Assembly: GCF_020536995.1 (NCBI RefSeq)
Contig: NC_068360.1
Location: forward strand, 21,812,257 to 21,876,256
Source: Dreissena polymorpha
Taxonomy: Eukaryota; Mollusca; Bivalvia; Myida; Dreissenidae
Direction: 5' to 3'
Length of the DNA stretch: 64,000 nt
The notes beneath the pieces were generated by a model that was given only the letters and a program-made list of their open reading frames with translations, was not told the origin of the DNA and did no database searches. How positions within the stretch are numbered: position 1 is the stretch's first letter; each line of letters starts with the position of its first letter. Positions 35,501 through 44,844 of the stretch are shown piece after piece. Both the position numbers and the translations under genes were made by a program.

Positions 35501-38500
35501 AAACACACAGTTTCGTTTTCGATTCTTCGGTGTTAAAACAAACAAATTCTTTGTTGAGTTTACAAATGACTTGTATTTTAGGCTATGAAACACTATGCTG
35601 TATGCAGCTTATACATTGTAATATGTGTGTGTGTGTTTGTAATTCAGAGATTATTTACAGGTCGTCGCTGAGTCTTCACGACTACATAATGTGCTCTTTC
35701 ATGGGAAAATATTTAATTTCGAGCTGAAGTAGGTCTAATTTACCTCGGCTACCCGGGTGTACGCCAAAGAAATAATTTTGATCCAAATAGACAAGTGCGT
35801 GATGGCCAATGAGACCTTAATGTGCACTGGTTTATAATTAATAAATTGTATTGTGCAAAAAACTGACAAAATTAAATCCTCATCTAAAAATAGTTGTATA
35901 CGCCCCGCCTACTCGTTAACGGCAGTGATTAACTCCGCCTTTTCATCCGTATTCCCCGCTGACATCGACTGCGCATGCGTAGAGATTAATATATCCCTTC
36001 AAGAGATGAATCCATCCCTTGCGAGTAGCGGATCCGTGGTCTAGTGGTAACACACTGGCTTCACAATCCAGAGATCGCTGGTTCGATCCCCCGCTGCACC
36101 TAACCTACTAACTCGTCTTTCGCATGAGACGTTAAACCGAGGTGCAGTGTACTAGGTGCTTTACACCGGACACTAAACGACCAAGGGTCACCTCTGGAAC
36201 GGGGTGTCTCCTGTATCTTGCACTATCCCCCGTAACCAACTAACACGTCTTTCTGGGGGCGATGGCCATATGGGAGACAATCCCGGTGCACTCGATAAAA
36301 AAAATAAATAATAAAAACCATCCCTTGCGCTGAATTGCGATGAAATCATCCCTTATAGGGCTTAATTCATCCCTTGCAATGAATTCATCCCCAATAAAGC
36401 TTAATTCATCGCAGTTTATCCCTAAAAACCACTGGAAAAGGTTTAATACAGATGGAACGGGGTGAAAACGGATTAATCCAAAAAAATCGGCTGAATGAGG
36501 GTATTTTTTAGGGATTTTAAAGAGATTAATCCCGGAACAAAATCACTAACCCCACTGTATATTCATTTGTTATAAGGTGCTTGCAAAAACGATCATCGTA
36601 GCGACAAGGAGTGTGATACGTGGGCCAAGTATGGTCACTGTGACTTAAACGAATGGATGAAAGTCCACTGTGCGGCCGCGTGTGGCTCCTGCAAGTCTCA
36701 AGAGAAGACGACAACAACATCAAAGCCTGATAAAACGGACAACGGAGGTATGTTTCGCCTTTTTGTTTACCTTTTTATAAATGATGCGATTACTATGACG
36801 TACTTTAAAACGCTGTTCAAACGAACGTCACGTGGTAAATATGATTACAAATGTATATGATTCAGGTAGTTCTATTTATTTTTATTGGGGGGGGGAAGTA
36901 AAGTCGAATATATGATCAACAACTATGTACCTTAGATAAGGCGATAAATCGGACGAGTTGTAATGCGTTCTGAAAGTTATCATAACCGAGTCACGTGTAG
37001 GATTGCGTTTCTATTATGTGGTGATTGTAGAGATCACTTGGGTTTGTTAGTGAACATGTTGCATAATACTATTGCAACATTAGGGAACATTATTTCGTAT
37101 ATATAACCCGTTTCCGCATCAAACACTAACGTATTTAGCACGCACACTGGTACTTTAATATGTATGCATAATTGCCAGTGTCGGGGTTTTATTGGCAAGA
37201 TATAAAACAAAACTTGGTACCATATTTTATTTAATTAGCTTATTTATAGAGGTTTACATTTACAGCATATGACATTTGAAAAAGATGCATATTCATGCGA
37301 AGTGCATGTTTCAATACAATTACTGTCGAATGTATACGCATCAACGAAATACAAATAAAATGTTCCGAGCTTGACGGGTTAACTGTCGAATTCTATAAAC
37401 CAAAAAGCTAAGGGATATATTATTATTTTACTGCTATTTTTTTTAAAGTTTTTTTTTAAATTGAGAATCAACGCATTCCCCCAAAACATTATATTTTTGG
37501 ATTGCCCTATAAAAACGTGTTAGGAAAATATAGGAAACTGGACACCAATATCATTTAAAATAAAGATTACACAATTTAAGCAAAAGTTTTAGCTAAATGT
37601 TTAGAAATTGTTTAACCAAACATCGTGGGCCTTGACTAGCTGGAATTTACTGAAAATTATTTATTGGTTGCAATATTTGACAAATACAGGATAAAATCGT
37701 TTATTCAGAGCTGCTAAAAGTAGATGACGCACTCGTATTTCTTGATTTTATGAAAGATTTTGATAAAATAGAACATGATGTTTAACGTCTTAATAAAATT
37801 CGGTTTCCATAGCGACTTATAAATACTATAAAATCATTTAACATTGACTAATGTCCATATGCAAAAAATAAATGAAGGCTTTTAAATATCTTCAAAATAA
37901 GTAGAGGAATACGACAAGTATATCATATTTCAGCTTTTTTAAATATTTTAAATATTTTATAAGTAACGCATCGTCGTTTTTGCAATCAATATGAATGTAT
38001 AACAATAAAATGAAATTTTATAGATCGGATTGAAACTTGCTGATGATTACAATAGAGTTACCAATTGTCAATAAAATCGATTAATTCGGGTTAATAGCCG
38101 GTTAACTAAACACAAAACTGAAGGCATACTATTTGAAAAGTCAAAACGCGAAAACGAATGTATAATTAACGACATAAAATTAAGCCAATCTAAAAAGCCT
38201 CATGTACCTTCCTTGGAAGGAATTCTGGTCGATTGAACGCATTTGATTCGAATGAAAAAATGGCGTCGAATAAAAACAACAACTTATTCCGGGAATAATA
38301 GACATCTTACATTTATGGAATGGTAACCGAAATCAAGCAATATTTCTTCCAACATTTGAATATCTTTTAAAGTCAACATTTTCAAAGCATATCTAACATG
38401 AACTCATTGCTATGAGTTTAACGTTTGTGCTAAATAAAAAATACTTAATTGGTTATATTAACCAGTTGGAGCAATCGAAATGCCTGACATAAACACTTTT

Positions 38501-41500
38501 GCACAAAAAAATTCAAAATTAAGTGGGTAAAATGCTATGCATCAATGATAATGCAAATTGATTTATTCTTCTGTTTTCATGAATCAGTTTTTTAAGAAGT
38601 CTATACTCTTTAAAATGAACACCGATTCAATAAAGTTATAAAGAAATATGTAAAATACCTGACTTTCATGAAACAATTATATGCAATTTGATTGAAATAA
38701 ACAATACCAATACACCGAGAAGACCACACACTATTACACACTATTTTGATACAAAAAAATGCGTTGAGTTGCAAATTATAATAAAGGAATAACATTTACT
38801 GAATACCTAAAATGATTTGTATGTATGCAATGAAGAAGCGAAGTTTTTTAGGTAAATACTATTAATACCAATATCATGAAGAATGCCTTACGACTTTCAA
38901 TAAAGGAATAATCATAGATATATAATGTATAGGTTATCAACTATATATAGTTCGAATTGCAAAATGAATGAAATAACTTTATTATTGCGACAATTTTAAC
39001 TATATATCTAGATATTTTACAACACATTAATGTATACATACCTTTAAATGTATGTAACTGAATTTAATAATTTTACTGTATTCTTAAAAAAAGTCCGAAT
39101 ATCTAAATAAGTAGCAACCATTTTCAGAGGTAAACATATATTATTTCTAAGTATTCCACTTTTGTTATAATTATTAGCTTTGTTTAGTCATTTAACACTT
39201 AATTCCTTTTTTACAACAACAGTTTACTCAACACAAAACGCATTTTTTATCAAGTTTCCGCAAATATCATCAGTATTCAGTTACAAAAAAGGTTCGAAAA
39301 TGCCTAAGTTAACACAATAACCATCGTGCAAGATATATAATTCTGCTATACCATTTGCGTATAGTGGTGGTGATATAAAGCAAATGGTGATAGTGACTCC
39401 TCTTCACGAACACCGATATGGCATATATTACAGTATAACATCATGATTTTATATTCACATACACTGTTATTATTTTTAGCTTTAGTTCCTATATACGTTT
39501 AATAGTTTTCAAGTCAAAAATCAAATCTGCTGCTCATGATTTTAGTAAATACAAAACCTAAAGTTATTCGTTAAGGTGATGTGTTTTGAAAGCTTTACAA
39601 AAGGTAAACAATGCTGAACTCGTTTAGTAAATTATGGTATAAAAACAGTTTTTGTGTACAATCTTTCATTAGTCAAGTGTAAAACATGATCACTTGTATT
39701 AGATGTGTTATCATTACACTCCTTCAGTGTTAATGTACCAATAGCCCATTTGACACTTCAATATTACTCACGTGATAAAAAAATATTCAATTCATATAAT
39801 AACGTGTGAAATGTTAAATGTCTCAACTCTTTTTCACCGACGTTATTTCTGAGTAAGAAAATGTTTCAATGTTCAGTTAAAACAATGTTAGTACTTAGTG
39901 TCTTAATAATAAACAAACTTGCGTTCGAAATGTTAAGCCTTTCGAGTTTGGCCGAACATTCAGTTATGTTTATTTATCCACTGTATAGACGAGTTAACGC
40001 GGTACGTCACACGCACCTGCAAAATTTAGACTCCGCCCACTGGTTGGCAAAAAGAGGTGGAATTCATTTAAGCGCATATGAAGAAGGTTGACAAAATCAT
40101 CGTTTTTAATGATAATCATGCGCAATATCAAATATAATTTTACTAATTATGTCTGAATAAAACATTAGCATGCAAGGAAATGCATTTTTGGAAGGATTAT
40201 ATTGTTCTTATTATTTGTTTTTACTAACAATGAACTCGGGAGTAGAACACAATGTATGAGCTCGGTATGTGGTAACGACAAAAATCTCTATACTTGGCAC
40301 TCCTTCCCGACCGTTTTAAGTTAAAAAATTCTCATAAATTGAAATAATTTCAGAATAAATTAAATTTAATGAACGAAAACAAGTAAGGATGAAAACAAAC
40401 AACAAATAGGTCGATTTTATGTACTCAACATACCGGTAGTACCTGATTTGAACCCTTATTTGTCTGAAAAATATTAAATAAATTCTCTTGATTAAGGTAA
40501 TGGTTTGATTTAATTGTATACACCAATTTTGACATTCATTGTTGCAGCAAGTTCAGCTCGGTGTTTTATTGCACCTTTGTTCATCACAACCCGATTATCT
40601 CGTTATGATCGGATACTGTCCAGACAATTATAAAGAAAACAAGGTGTCATAAACCCAGGGAGCTATACTTGGGTCCTTGCATAAACCATATATTGAAGAC
40701 GAGTATCTGGTCATGAAACACAATTTATGATACCTCCATGTCATCCCTTGGCATATTAAGCAGTCATTTAAGCCAAATTTTAAAGCCAAAATACCGAACA
40801 GTTGCTTCAATAAAATATTTTAACATTAAAAAAATGACATTTTTGGAAATGGAATCACAGGAACTAGTAGCCAGTTTAATCATATTAATACAGTATTTAA
40901 TAACTATAAATAAATTAAAAATATTGTGCAATTTAACTGCTACGCAATTGAGGTATTAAACGGGTACCGGCAAATGTAAACTCCGCTATTACGTGTATAG
41001 ATTGTACGTTAATTATTGCAGTGTACGAAACACCGTCATGAAAACAAGCAATCACAATAGGGTTAAACATACTTGCGTTAACTAAATTAAATATATAGAT
41101 TTATTGATCATAAAATGCTAGATTTTTATCACTCCTTATCACTTGTAAAGCGATTTCAATATACATGCAAATACAGTTTAATTTGCATAAAAAGCAGAGT
41201 TCTTTTTCGTATGTATGCTAACATTTATTATTTGTGTGATTAAATGTAAACGAAACGAAAATTCATTCATGGAAAAGAAAATTACCACAGCATTAAAAAG
41301 TGTAATGTATCCAGCATTTTATTGCTTTGTTTTGAAATTGAAGTGCACTTTTATTCGCTGATGAAAAATAACACTATCCACACCACTTAATAAAATTATA
41401 TGATGTTTTGTTATTGTTTAAATATCATATTTTTAAGTCTTACTATCAGAAAGAATACGGCTTATTTATTGTTTAGTTTTGTGGAATTGTTAGTATTTCG

Positions 41501-42281
41501 TCTTCCGACCATGATAACTCCATGCTTATAACTACGTCGTATTTTTATGAAGAGGAAATTATATTTGTGAATATACATTTAGTGGTACTAAATATGATAT
41601 ATTTGCACTATTTTTAAGAGTTTTAATGATTTATTCGGATTTGTTAGCAATTTATTGACTAAACAAAAGCCCTTTATGCATGTTTTACGTTACAGTAACC
41701 AGTGTTTTTTGCCAACCAGTCAGTGCGCATGCGCGGAAAATCCAGAATGTTTACAATAACAATTAACTCGTCTATATCGGTTATCTAGGCAACACCGGTG
41801 GGTGCGCGGACCAGGAGAAGCACTGTGCTGCATGGGCGCGCCATGGTTTCTGTGAGGACAACCCCAACACGGCACTGAGGATCTGCAAGAAGTCATGCAA
41901 TGCTTGCACCGTCGAGACCAACGGTAGGTTAACAGCAAAGCGTCTAGCAGTTGCATCTAGAGGATTTATTTCAACTGCTAGATGAGACGCAGTATGAAAT
42001 TTAAATTCAAATGCCTGTTTTCTTTTTTACTGTATTATTTTTCACAGAGGGTGATAACGCTCTTTTTTGTTCATTATAACCTCTGAAAAAATGTAAAATA
42101 GAAATATGTAGAACGAATTATTTACCATAACTTAATTGCAACAATTTTTATACAATAATTTTCATGTCCAGAGTGCAAGGATAAGCACCAGTTGTGCGGA
42201 GTGTGGGCAGGTGGCGGCCAGTGTCAACGCAACAGCGGCTACATGCTGCGCTCCTGTCAGAAGTCATGCACCGTCTGCTAG
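20325..42281 (+). CDS. Astacin-family metalloprotease with EGF-like module and eight ShK domains (5' part not found)
   Basis: Eleven exons join with GT/AG sites and matching phases to give 549 codons plus TAG: 20325-20528, 20824-20959, 22008-22124, 22415-22552, 27447-27587, 28436-28600, 29006-29155, 30092-30274, 36577-36747, 41789-41923, 42172-42281. The protease part shows the zinc site HEIGHAIGLVHEH (HExxHxxGxxH, with the catalytic Glu) and the Met-turn SVMHY. An EGF-like module (CNNGGYVDQNCKCICPDG) and eight six-cysteine ShK domains follow, with Thr/Pro-rich linkers after ShK3, 5 and 6. This architecture is typical of secreted invertebrate proteases of the nas/astacin type, which cleave extracellular matrix or peptides. 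Signal peptide, propeptide and the N-terminal half of the catalytic domain were not found in the 3 kb upstream. They may lie beyond the minus-strand gene, or the gene may be truncated. Two TIR transposons and a minisatellite touch its acceptor sites. Confidence 0.85.
20824..20959 (+). CDS. Astacin exon: C-terminal end of the catalytic domain
   Basis: Acceptor ttgctgcag, donor gtaagt, phase 0-1. It encodes AFSSDGKSQTIKAL, then SFTDVKIVNLMYQC, which matches the family's closing pattern (AFS.G..T I ... S..D...N..Y.C). Confidence 0.85.
21402..22007 (+). repeat. 28-bp minisatellite made of splice-acceptor-like units
   Basis: Eighteen copies of a 28-bp unit (aatgcctacatattaacc + actctcactc), arranged in blocks of one, three or four. 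Each block but the last ends in a 17-bp linker (caagtggccgcaatcag). The last copy runs straight into the EGF exon and forms its branch point (tattaacc), pyrimidine tract (actctcactc) and CCAG acceptor. Confidence 0.9.
22008..22124 (+). CDS. EGF-like exon
   Basis: Phase 1-1, 117 nt. It encodes QCDSSIVCNNGGYVDQ, then NCKCICPDGSDSC: six cysteines in EGF spacing plus two close to the junctions. It links the catalytic domain to the ShK series. Its acceptor is the last unit of the minisatellite. Confidence 0.8.
22415..22552 (+). CDS. ShK domain 1 exon
   Basis: Acceptor gttctctag, donor gtaatg, phase 1-1. Six cysteines: CFNAHESWQCAVWANQGEC, then RNPRFMLESCKKACRLC. The CKKxC..C ending is typical of ShKT domains. 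Confidence 0.85.
22640..23510. other. ShK1-ShK2 intron, 5' part
   Basis: AT-rich, with recurring gtcgac/tgtcgac words near 22960-23030 that suggest an old repeat. No boundaries could be set and there is no coding signal. Confidence 0.35.
23510..25010. repeat. Diverged bivalve-type dispersed repeat with internal ~150-bp periodicity
   Basis: Begins with CG-rich words (gcgtgcgtccgtcagc, cctaaaccgctgggcagg). Phrases like gcccttggggttaaaaattgc, ccggggttcatcagttttag and cttcttgtctgaaaccg then recur at about 150-180 bp. I recall this pattern from bivalve genomes but cannot name the family. MITE copy C lies inside it. Confidence 0.5.
23709..23967. mobile_element. 260-bp inverted-repeat MITE, copy C
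   Basis: Ends GAGCCTTGTTCTGAGAAAAC and TTTTCTCAGAACACGAC, with the paired CAGTCCGCACAGGCTAATC arms. A likely target duplication, TTAATT, lies on both sides. Confidence 0.85.
24960..25075. repeat. ~57-bp tandem duplication
   Basis: The phrase acatcccgtgta...atactaatcaccaac...aaagcgaatg occurs twice in succession, with few differences. Confidence 0.8.
25374..25842. mobile_element. Possible MITE with AGGGTGYAGGATCA inverted ends
   Basis: The left end CAGGGTGTAGGATCA is matched in inverted orientation by TGATCCTGCACCCTG at the right. Similarity continues inward (GGGTT...). No clear target duplication. About 470 bp, non-coding. Confidence 0.55.
26076..26336. mobile_element. 260-bp inverted-repeat MITE, copy D
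   Basis: The best-preserved copy. The ends GAGTCGCATTCTGAGAAAAC and TTTTCTCAGAACGCGACTC pair almost perfectly, as do the inner arms (CTGTGCAGTCCGCACA / GTGCGGACTGCACAGG). Confidence 0.9.
26969..27059. repeat. Long inverted repeat (39-bp arms, 13-bp loop)
   Basis: Arm 26969-27007 and arm 27021-27059 are near-perfect complements (about five mismatches) around the loop tttagattctaag. It could be a small hairpin element or a foldback transcript. Confidence 0.85.
27447..27587 (+). CDS. ShK domain 2 exon
   Basis: Phase 1-1, 141 nt, acceptor gttcaacag, donor gtaggt. Six cysteines: CKDNYESSKCDVWKEHGEC, then SEWMHKHCKKTCNAC. Ends with a short Gly/Pro linker. Confidence 0.85.
27993..28063. repeat. 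Imperfect hairpin around ATAGTTTRTTGYCGAATAA
   Basis: gttatagtttgttgccgaat and attcgacaataaactataac pair across a ~15-base loop, in the ShK2-ShK3 intron. Possibly the core of a short foldback element. Confidence 0.65.
28436..28600 (+). CDS. ShK domain 3 exon with Thr/Pro linker
   Basis: Phase 1-1, 165 nt, acceptor ctattgcag, donor gtaggt. Six cysteines: CSNKHPKAEECEKWAAEGEC, then VWMPENCRKSCHMC. Followed by a VVVITTTPEPDY linker likely to be O-glycosylated. Confidence 0.85.
29006..29155 (+). CDS. ShK domain 4 exon
   Basis: Phase 1-1, 150 nt, acceptor atgttgatag (weak tract), donor gtattg. Six cysteines: CENIHNTLECDKWARTDEC, then DWMIPNCRKSCKKC. Ends in a Gly-rich linker (NDGGGGAQ). Confidence 0.82.
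29156..30091. other. ShK4-ShK5 intron
   Basis: AT-rich DNA with no repeat or coding segment that I can support. Confidence 0.5.
30092..30274 (+). CDS. ShK domain 5 exon with Thr/Gln-rich linker
   Basis: Phase 1-1, 183 nt, acceptor tttttatcag, donor gtacgt. Six cysteines: CKNTWDDVQCTGWARDQEC, then VWMHRNCHKACTKC. The longest linker follows (STTDRQNEQTTTQPRITTP). Confidence 0.85.
31403..31496. repeat. 47-bp perfect tandem duplication
   Basis: Two adjacent copies (31403-31449, 31450-31496) of a segment starting aatatacagtctataac and ending gcgggtattata. Lies inside the 5.9-kb element. Confidence 0.95.
31650..32100 (+). repeat. Internal direct repeat of the 5.9-kb element, left copy
   Basis: Aligns in the same orientation with about 35000-35470. 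Shared phrases include catatc(c/t)gcctttgcc, gatgttctct, aaattttccaaataaa, aagacaataaa and ataacgataagatg-like words. Diverged by perhaps 25-30% by eye. Confidence 0.7.
33267..33527. mobile_element. 261-bp hAT-like MITE nested in the 5.9-kb element
   Basis: Perfect 20-bp TIRs (CACAGGAGGGAATCCCGTAT and complement) are flanked by an 8-bp duplication with one mismatch (ATTACTTA / ATTATTTA). The 8-bp duplication points to the hAT superfamily. It contains a TA-rich stretch and a 66-codon open frame with a CKPC word that resembles nothing I know. Confidence 0.85.
35000..35470 (+). repeat. Internal direct repeat of the 5.9-kb element, right copy
   Basis: Partner of 31650-32100, about 3.35 kb apart, in the same orientation. 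Confidence 0.7.
36024..36317 (+). mobile_element. tRNA-derived SINE with perfect 12-bp target duplication
   Basis: Flanked by CCATCCCTTGCG at 36012-36023 and 36318-36329. The head (36025-36097) folds as a tRNA: a 7-bp acceptor stem (GTAGCGG/CCGCTGC), A box tggtctagtgg, anticodon arm CTGG-cttcacaat-CCAG and B box GGTTCGATCCC. A ~190-bp body (agacgttaaaccgaggtg, gatggccatatggg) and an A/TAA-rich tail follow. Nested in the 5.9-kb element and therefore younger. Confidence 0.92.
36546..36576 (+). promoter_or_regulatory. 3' splice region of the ShK6 exon, partly transposon-derived
   Basis: CTAAC at 36546-36550 lies in the right terminal repeat of the 5.9-kb element, with its branch A 27 nt before the intron end. 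The target-site TATA and 15 host bases (ttcatttgttataag) complete the acceptor. Confidence 0.6.
36577..36747 (+). CDS. ShK domain 6 exon with Thr/Lys linker
   Basis: Phase 1-1, 171 nt, weak acceptor gttataag, donor gtatgt. Six cysteines: CKNDHRSDKECDTWAKYGHC, then EWMKVHCAAACGSC, one residue shorter than its neighbours before the Trp-Met pair. The linker SQEKTTTTSKPDKTDNG follows. Confidence 0.85.
36748..39983. other. ShK6-ShK7 intron, 5' part
   Basis: Very AT-rich DNA. A G run occurs near 36885. No coding, tRNA or clear TIR structure was seen. Confidence 0.5.
39984..41776. mobile_element. 1.8-kb TIR transposon with TA/TATA target
   Basis: The ends TATAGACGAGTTAA and TTAACTCGTCTATA are inverted, and similarity continues inward for about 75 bp (CACTGGTTGGCAAAAA at 40040 against TTTTTTGCCAACCAGT at 41705). 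No transposase-like frame, so non-autonomous. TA target duplication would fit Tc1/mariner-like elements. It ends 12 bp before the ShK7 exon. A palindromic TGCGCATGCGCG lies at 41724-41735. Confidence 0.8.
41789..41923 (+). CDS. ShK domain 7 exon
   Basis: Phase 1-1, 135 nt, acceptor gttatctag, donor gtaggt. Six cysteines with a shortened first loop: CADQEKHCAAWARHGFC, then NPNTALRICKKSCNAC. It lacks the Trp-Met before Cys4 found in ShK2-6. Confidence 0.83.
42172..42281 (+). CDS. ShK domain 8 exon and stop codon
   Basis: Acceptor catgtccag, phase 1, ends TGC TAG. Six cysteines: CKDKHQLCGVWAGGGQC, then NSGYMLRSCQKSCTVC. The protein ends on the last ShK cysteine, as is usual for terminal ShKT domains. 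Confidence 0.87.
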
Positions 42282-43570
42282 TTCCGGTCAGGATATAATT
42301 ATTGACGAACATGATGCGGTGTTTGCTAGGTCAGGCATGAACATAAACCATACAATGTCTGTTGTTACTCCTGATAGTTACGGTATGGATATACGAGTCT
42401 CGAGAATAGTACATACTGTATGTGGCTATTTCGCTATATTATTTCTTAAGTTTCGACACAAATAATGTTGTTTTGTAATGAATATATTAATTTAGTGTTT
42501 AATTTAATCAAATATGTGTATGTGCATTTATTTAACAAACACATTTTTCATCATTTATAATGTTTATTCGTTATTATGATAGCTTCAAATGTTTGTTCGA
42601 TTAATAATTCGTGTAATCATTATTTGATTATAAACTTTTTATTTCGCTTTGTTTTCTACGCATACATTTTATATTGTATGCTTAAACTGCTACTGTGGAC
42701 ATTTAAAAAACTGACAAACTGTTAGAACACATTTTTGAATAAAGTATTGCTATTTGTCAAGAGATTCGTTTATTGCAAAGTTATCTACATCATTATAATG
42801 GATATAATTCAAAGGTCTTACTCCTATTATGATCTCATTGTTGCTTAGATCAGGCCATATTCTGGTAGTATATCCATTTTAAATGAGGCGCACACATGAC
42901 TGAAAATACGATGCAAGTGATGATCCAAATTTATGTTAAAAACGATGAAGTTTATGGTATATACTTTTCAAGATGAATAATTATGCGAAACGCTTTAAAA
43001 GCTTCAAACGAATGCGTTATGAGTTTTTACTTGTTATAGTTTGCGTGACTAACGCTGTAAATTCGTTTGCATTAAAATGTATTCATTATATCATTGAACA
43101 ACGAAATTGTCTTCGGCAATGGATATATCCTATGCACTACTTTTGTACAAAATGACATAATAATAAAGCACTTTTACTTTAAAACATATGTGATCCCGAA
43201 ACATGAATGAAAATGTACGTACTGTAAAAAATAAACTTTGAACATATTATTTGTTTTTGTTTATTGGTTTGACGTATCCAATTTAATCATTTTCTTAACA
43301 CATTTTATTTGACATGCGGTGGTCACTCTTCAATGGTTATGTTCAGAACGAAGTATTTGGAGACAAATATGCATACGTCTTTTCCGTTATTCTTACGAGT
43401 AACCAAGGTTGATATCAATGAATCTTTATGGAAACCCTGTCCAACCGATTGATTTATAGAATAATCACGTTTCAGATGTCAAAATTTAAACATAAAAAGG
43501 GCCTTACAAACAATTCCCATATTACAAAACGTTTATTTATCAGAATTTATAAAATGGTTTCATTCAATAT
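42282..43570. other. 3' flank of the astacin/ShK gene
   Basis: AT-rich. Candidate polyadenylation signals (aataaa) occur near 42738 and 43162. No gene seen. Confidence 0.45.
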
Positions 43571-44844
43571 TATGGGTGGGAACGAATACTGGAAAAAGTA
43601 TTCGAATATTCGTTTGTCATTATTCGAATATATTCGAATATTAGATTTTTAAACCTTATATTAAAATGTCCGAATTTATTACCGTCCGGAGCAAATCACT
43701 ATTCCTGATTGCCACAAATGCCTATACATCGTATCATATCGCGGCTTTGAAAAACAGGATAGAGTTATAAAAATGTTTAAGATCATTGATAAGTATGCTC
43801 TTTTTAAAATAAATACTATAAGATATTTCAGGACAACACATTACCGTAATTCTAATTTATTTCAATACTTATAATTGATCTTGATTACTTTCCATCGAAA
43901 ATATTTATGCTTTTGGTTTCGCTATTTTTTCTGGAATAAAGAACCATTTAAGAACGATGTAAATGGTTTAGATTTAAGAAACTAAATTCTGATTAGATAA
44001 TCATTGATTTGATGTATGGATAACGGAATTAAAACATTCATGCAAGATCTCGACGGGACAGTCCGCCAGTTTGGTGATTGTTCCGGCAACCCGATATGAG
44101 ACAATTTGTCCAGATATTTGTTAAAACGTTCTATAAATTCACAATAAAATTCGCTATTCAATCTCTGTGTGGCTAAAAGTTACTATTGCTAATCCCTTTA
44201 TTGCCCCTTATTTCTTTTGTGACAGAGTAAGAGGCCACATTAGACAATGTTCGTCTGACGAATTTCGCGAAAACGACGTCATTTTCAGGGTTGCATTGTT
44301 GGTAATTTTACTGTGGTAAGTTAACAAATTGCAATGGTAAGGTTTCAACGAAGAAACCATCGTTTATACAAATACAATTATCTCCCGGTAGCATACCCAT
44401 GTAAATAACTGCGTAAATCAAGTTACTGAAGTTAATAATACCACTGTTTATACAATTGGCCGCTGAGGTTAAAAACCTGTCAAAACACATTTTTAAATGT
44501 TTATCAATATACGTTAATGTTTTAAATAAATTTACTGTCATTTTCGACTGATTTTTTAGAAAATAGTTTGTACATATTGCATAACTATGAATTGATAGTA
44601 AATCGACGATTGGTCCCTCTCCTTATACCATCCCGTCGGCCAATTATAATCTCGCTCATTGATGGAAGCTGTTTTCAAAGCAATGACTTATAATGGAAAC
44701 CAAAACTGCGACTTTGTACATGTACTTATAACTTTTTTGGAAGTATCTTTGCATAAAAATAGAATATTCAAATATGAATTTTGGAATCGAATATTCGACC
44801 GATTTTTGAATATTCGAATATTTGGATATTCGTTCCCATCCCTA
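43571..44844. mobile_element. 1.27-kb TIR element with CGAATATTCGAATA-rich ends
   Basis: Left end TATGGGTGGGAACGAATA, right end inverted TATTCGTTCCCATCCCTA. Subterminal runs of overlapping aatattcgaatatt palindromes occur on both sides. No coding potential recognised. A common style of MITE-like element in animals; superfamily not determined. Confidence 0.75.

Larger units (their letters stand above)
30685..36557. mobile_element. 5.9-kb TIR transposon without recognisable coding (nested insertions)
   Basis: The ends CAGTGGGGTTAGGGATTTTG and the inverted CAAAATCACTAACCCCACTG are flanked by TATA on both sides (30681-30684, 36558-36561). Because TATA is palindromic, the true duplication may be TA. 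The subterminal ~200 bp on both sides repeat agggattaatcc / atcccttgc motifs and carry ggcggagtt and tgcgcatgcgt in inverted orientation. No transposase-like frame was found. Two younger insertions lie inside (33267-33527 and 36024-36317), along with a ~450-bp direct repeat. The element fills almost the whole ShK5-ShK6 intron and ends 15 bp before the ShK6 exon. Confidence 0.85.

Noticed and set aside
36025-36097. Functional tRNA gene (anticodon arm CAC-like)
   Set aside because: It folds as a tRNA but is continuous with a SINE body and tail and has a 12-bp target duplication around the full 294 bp.
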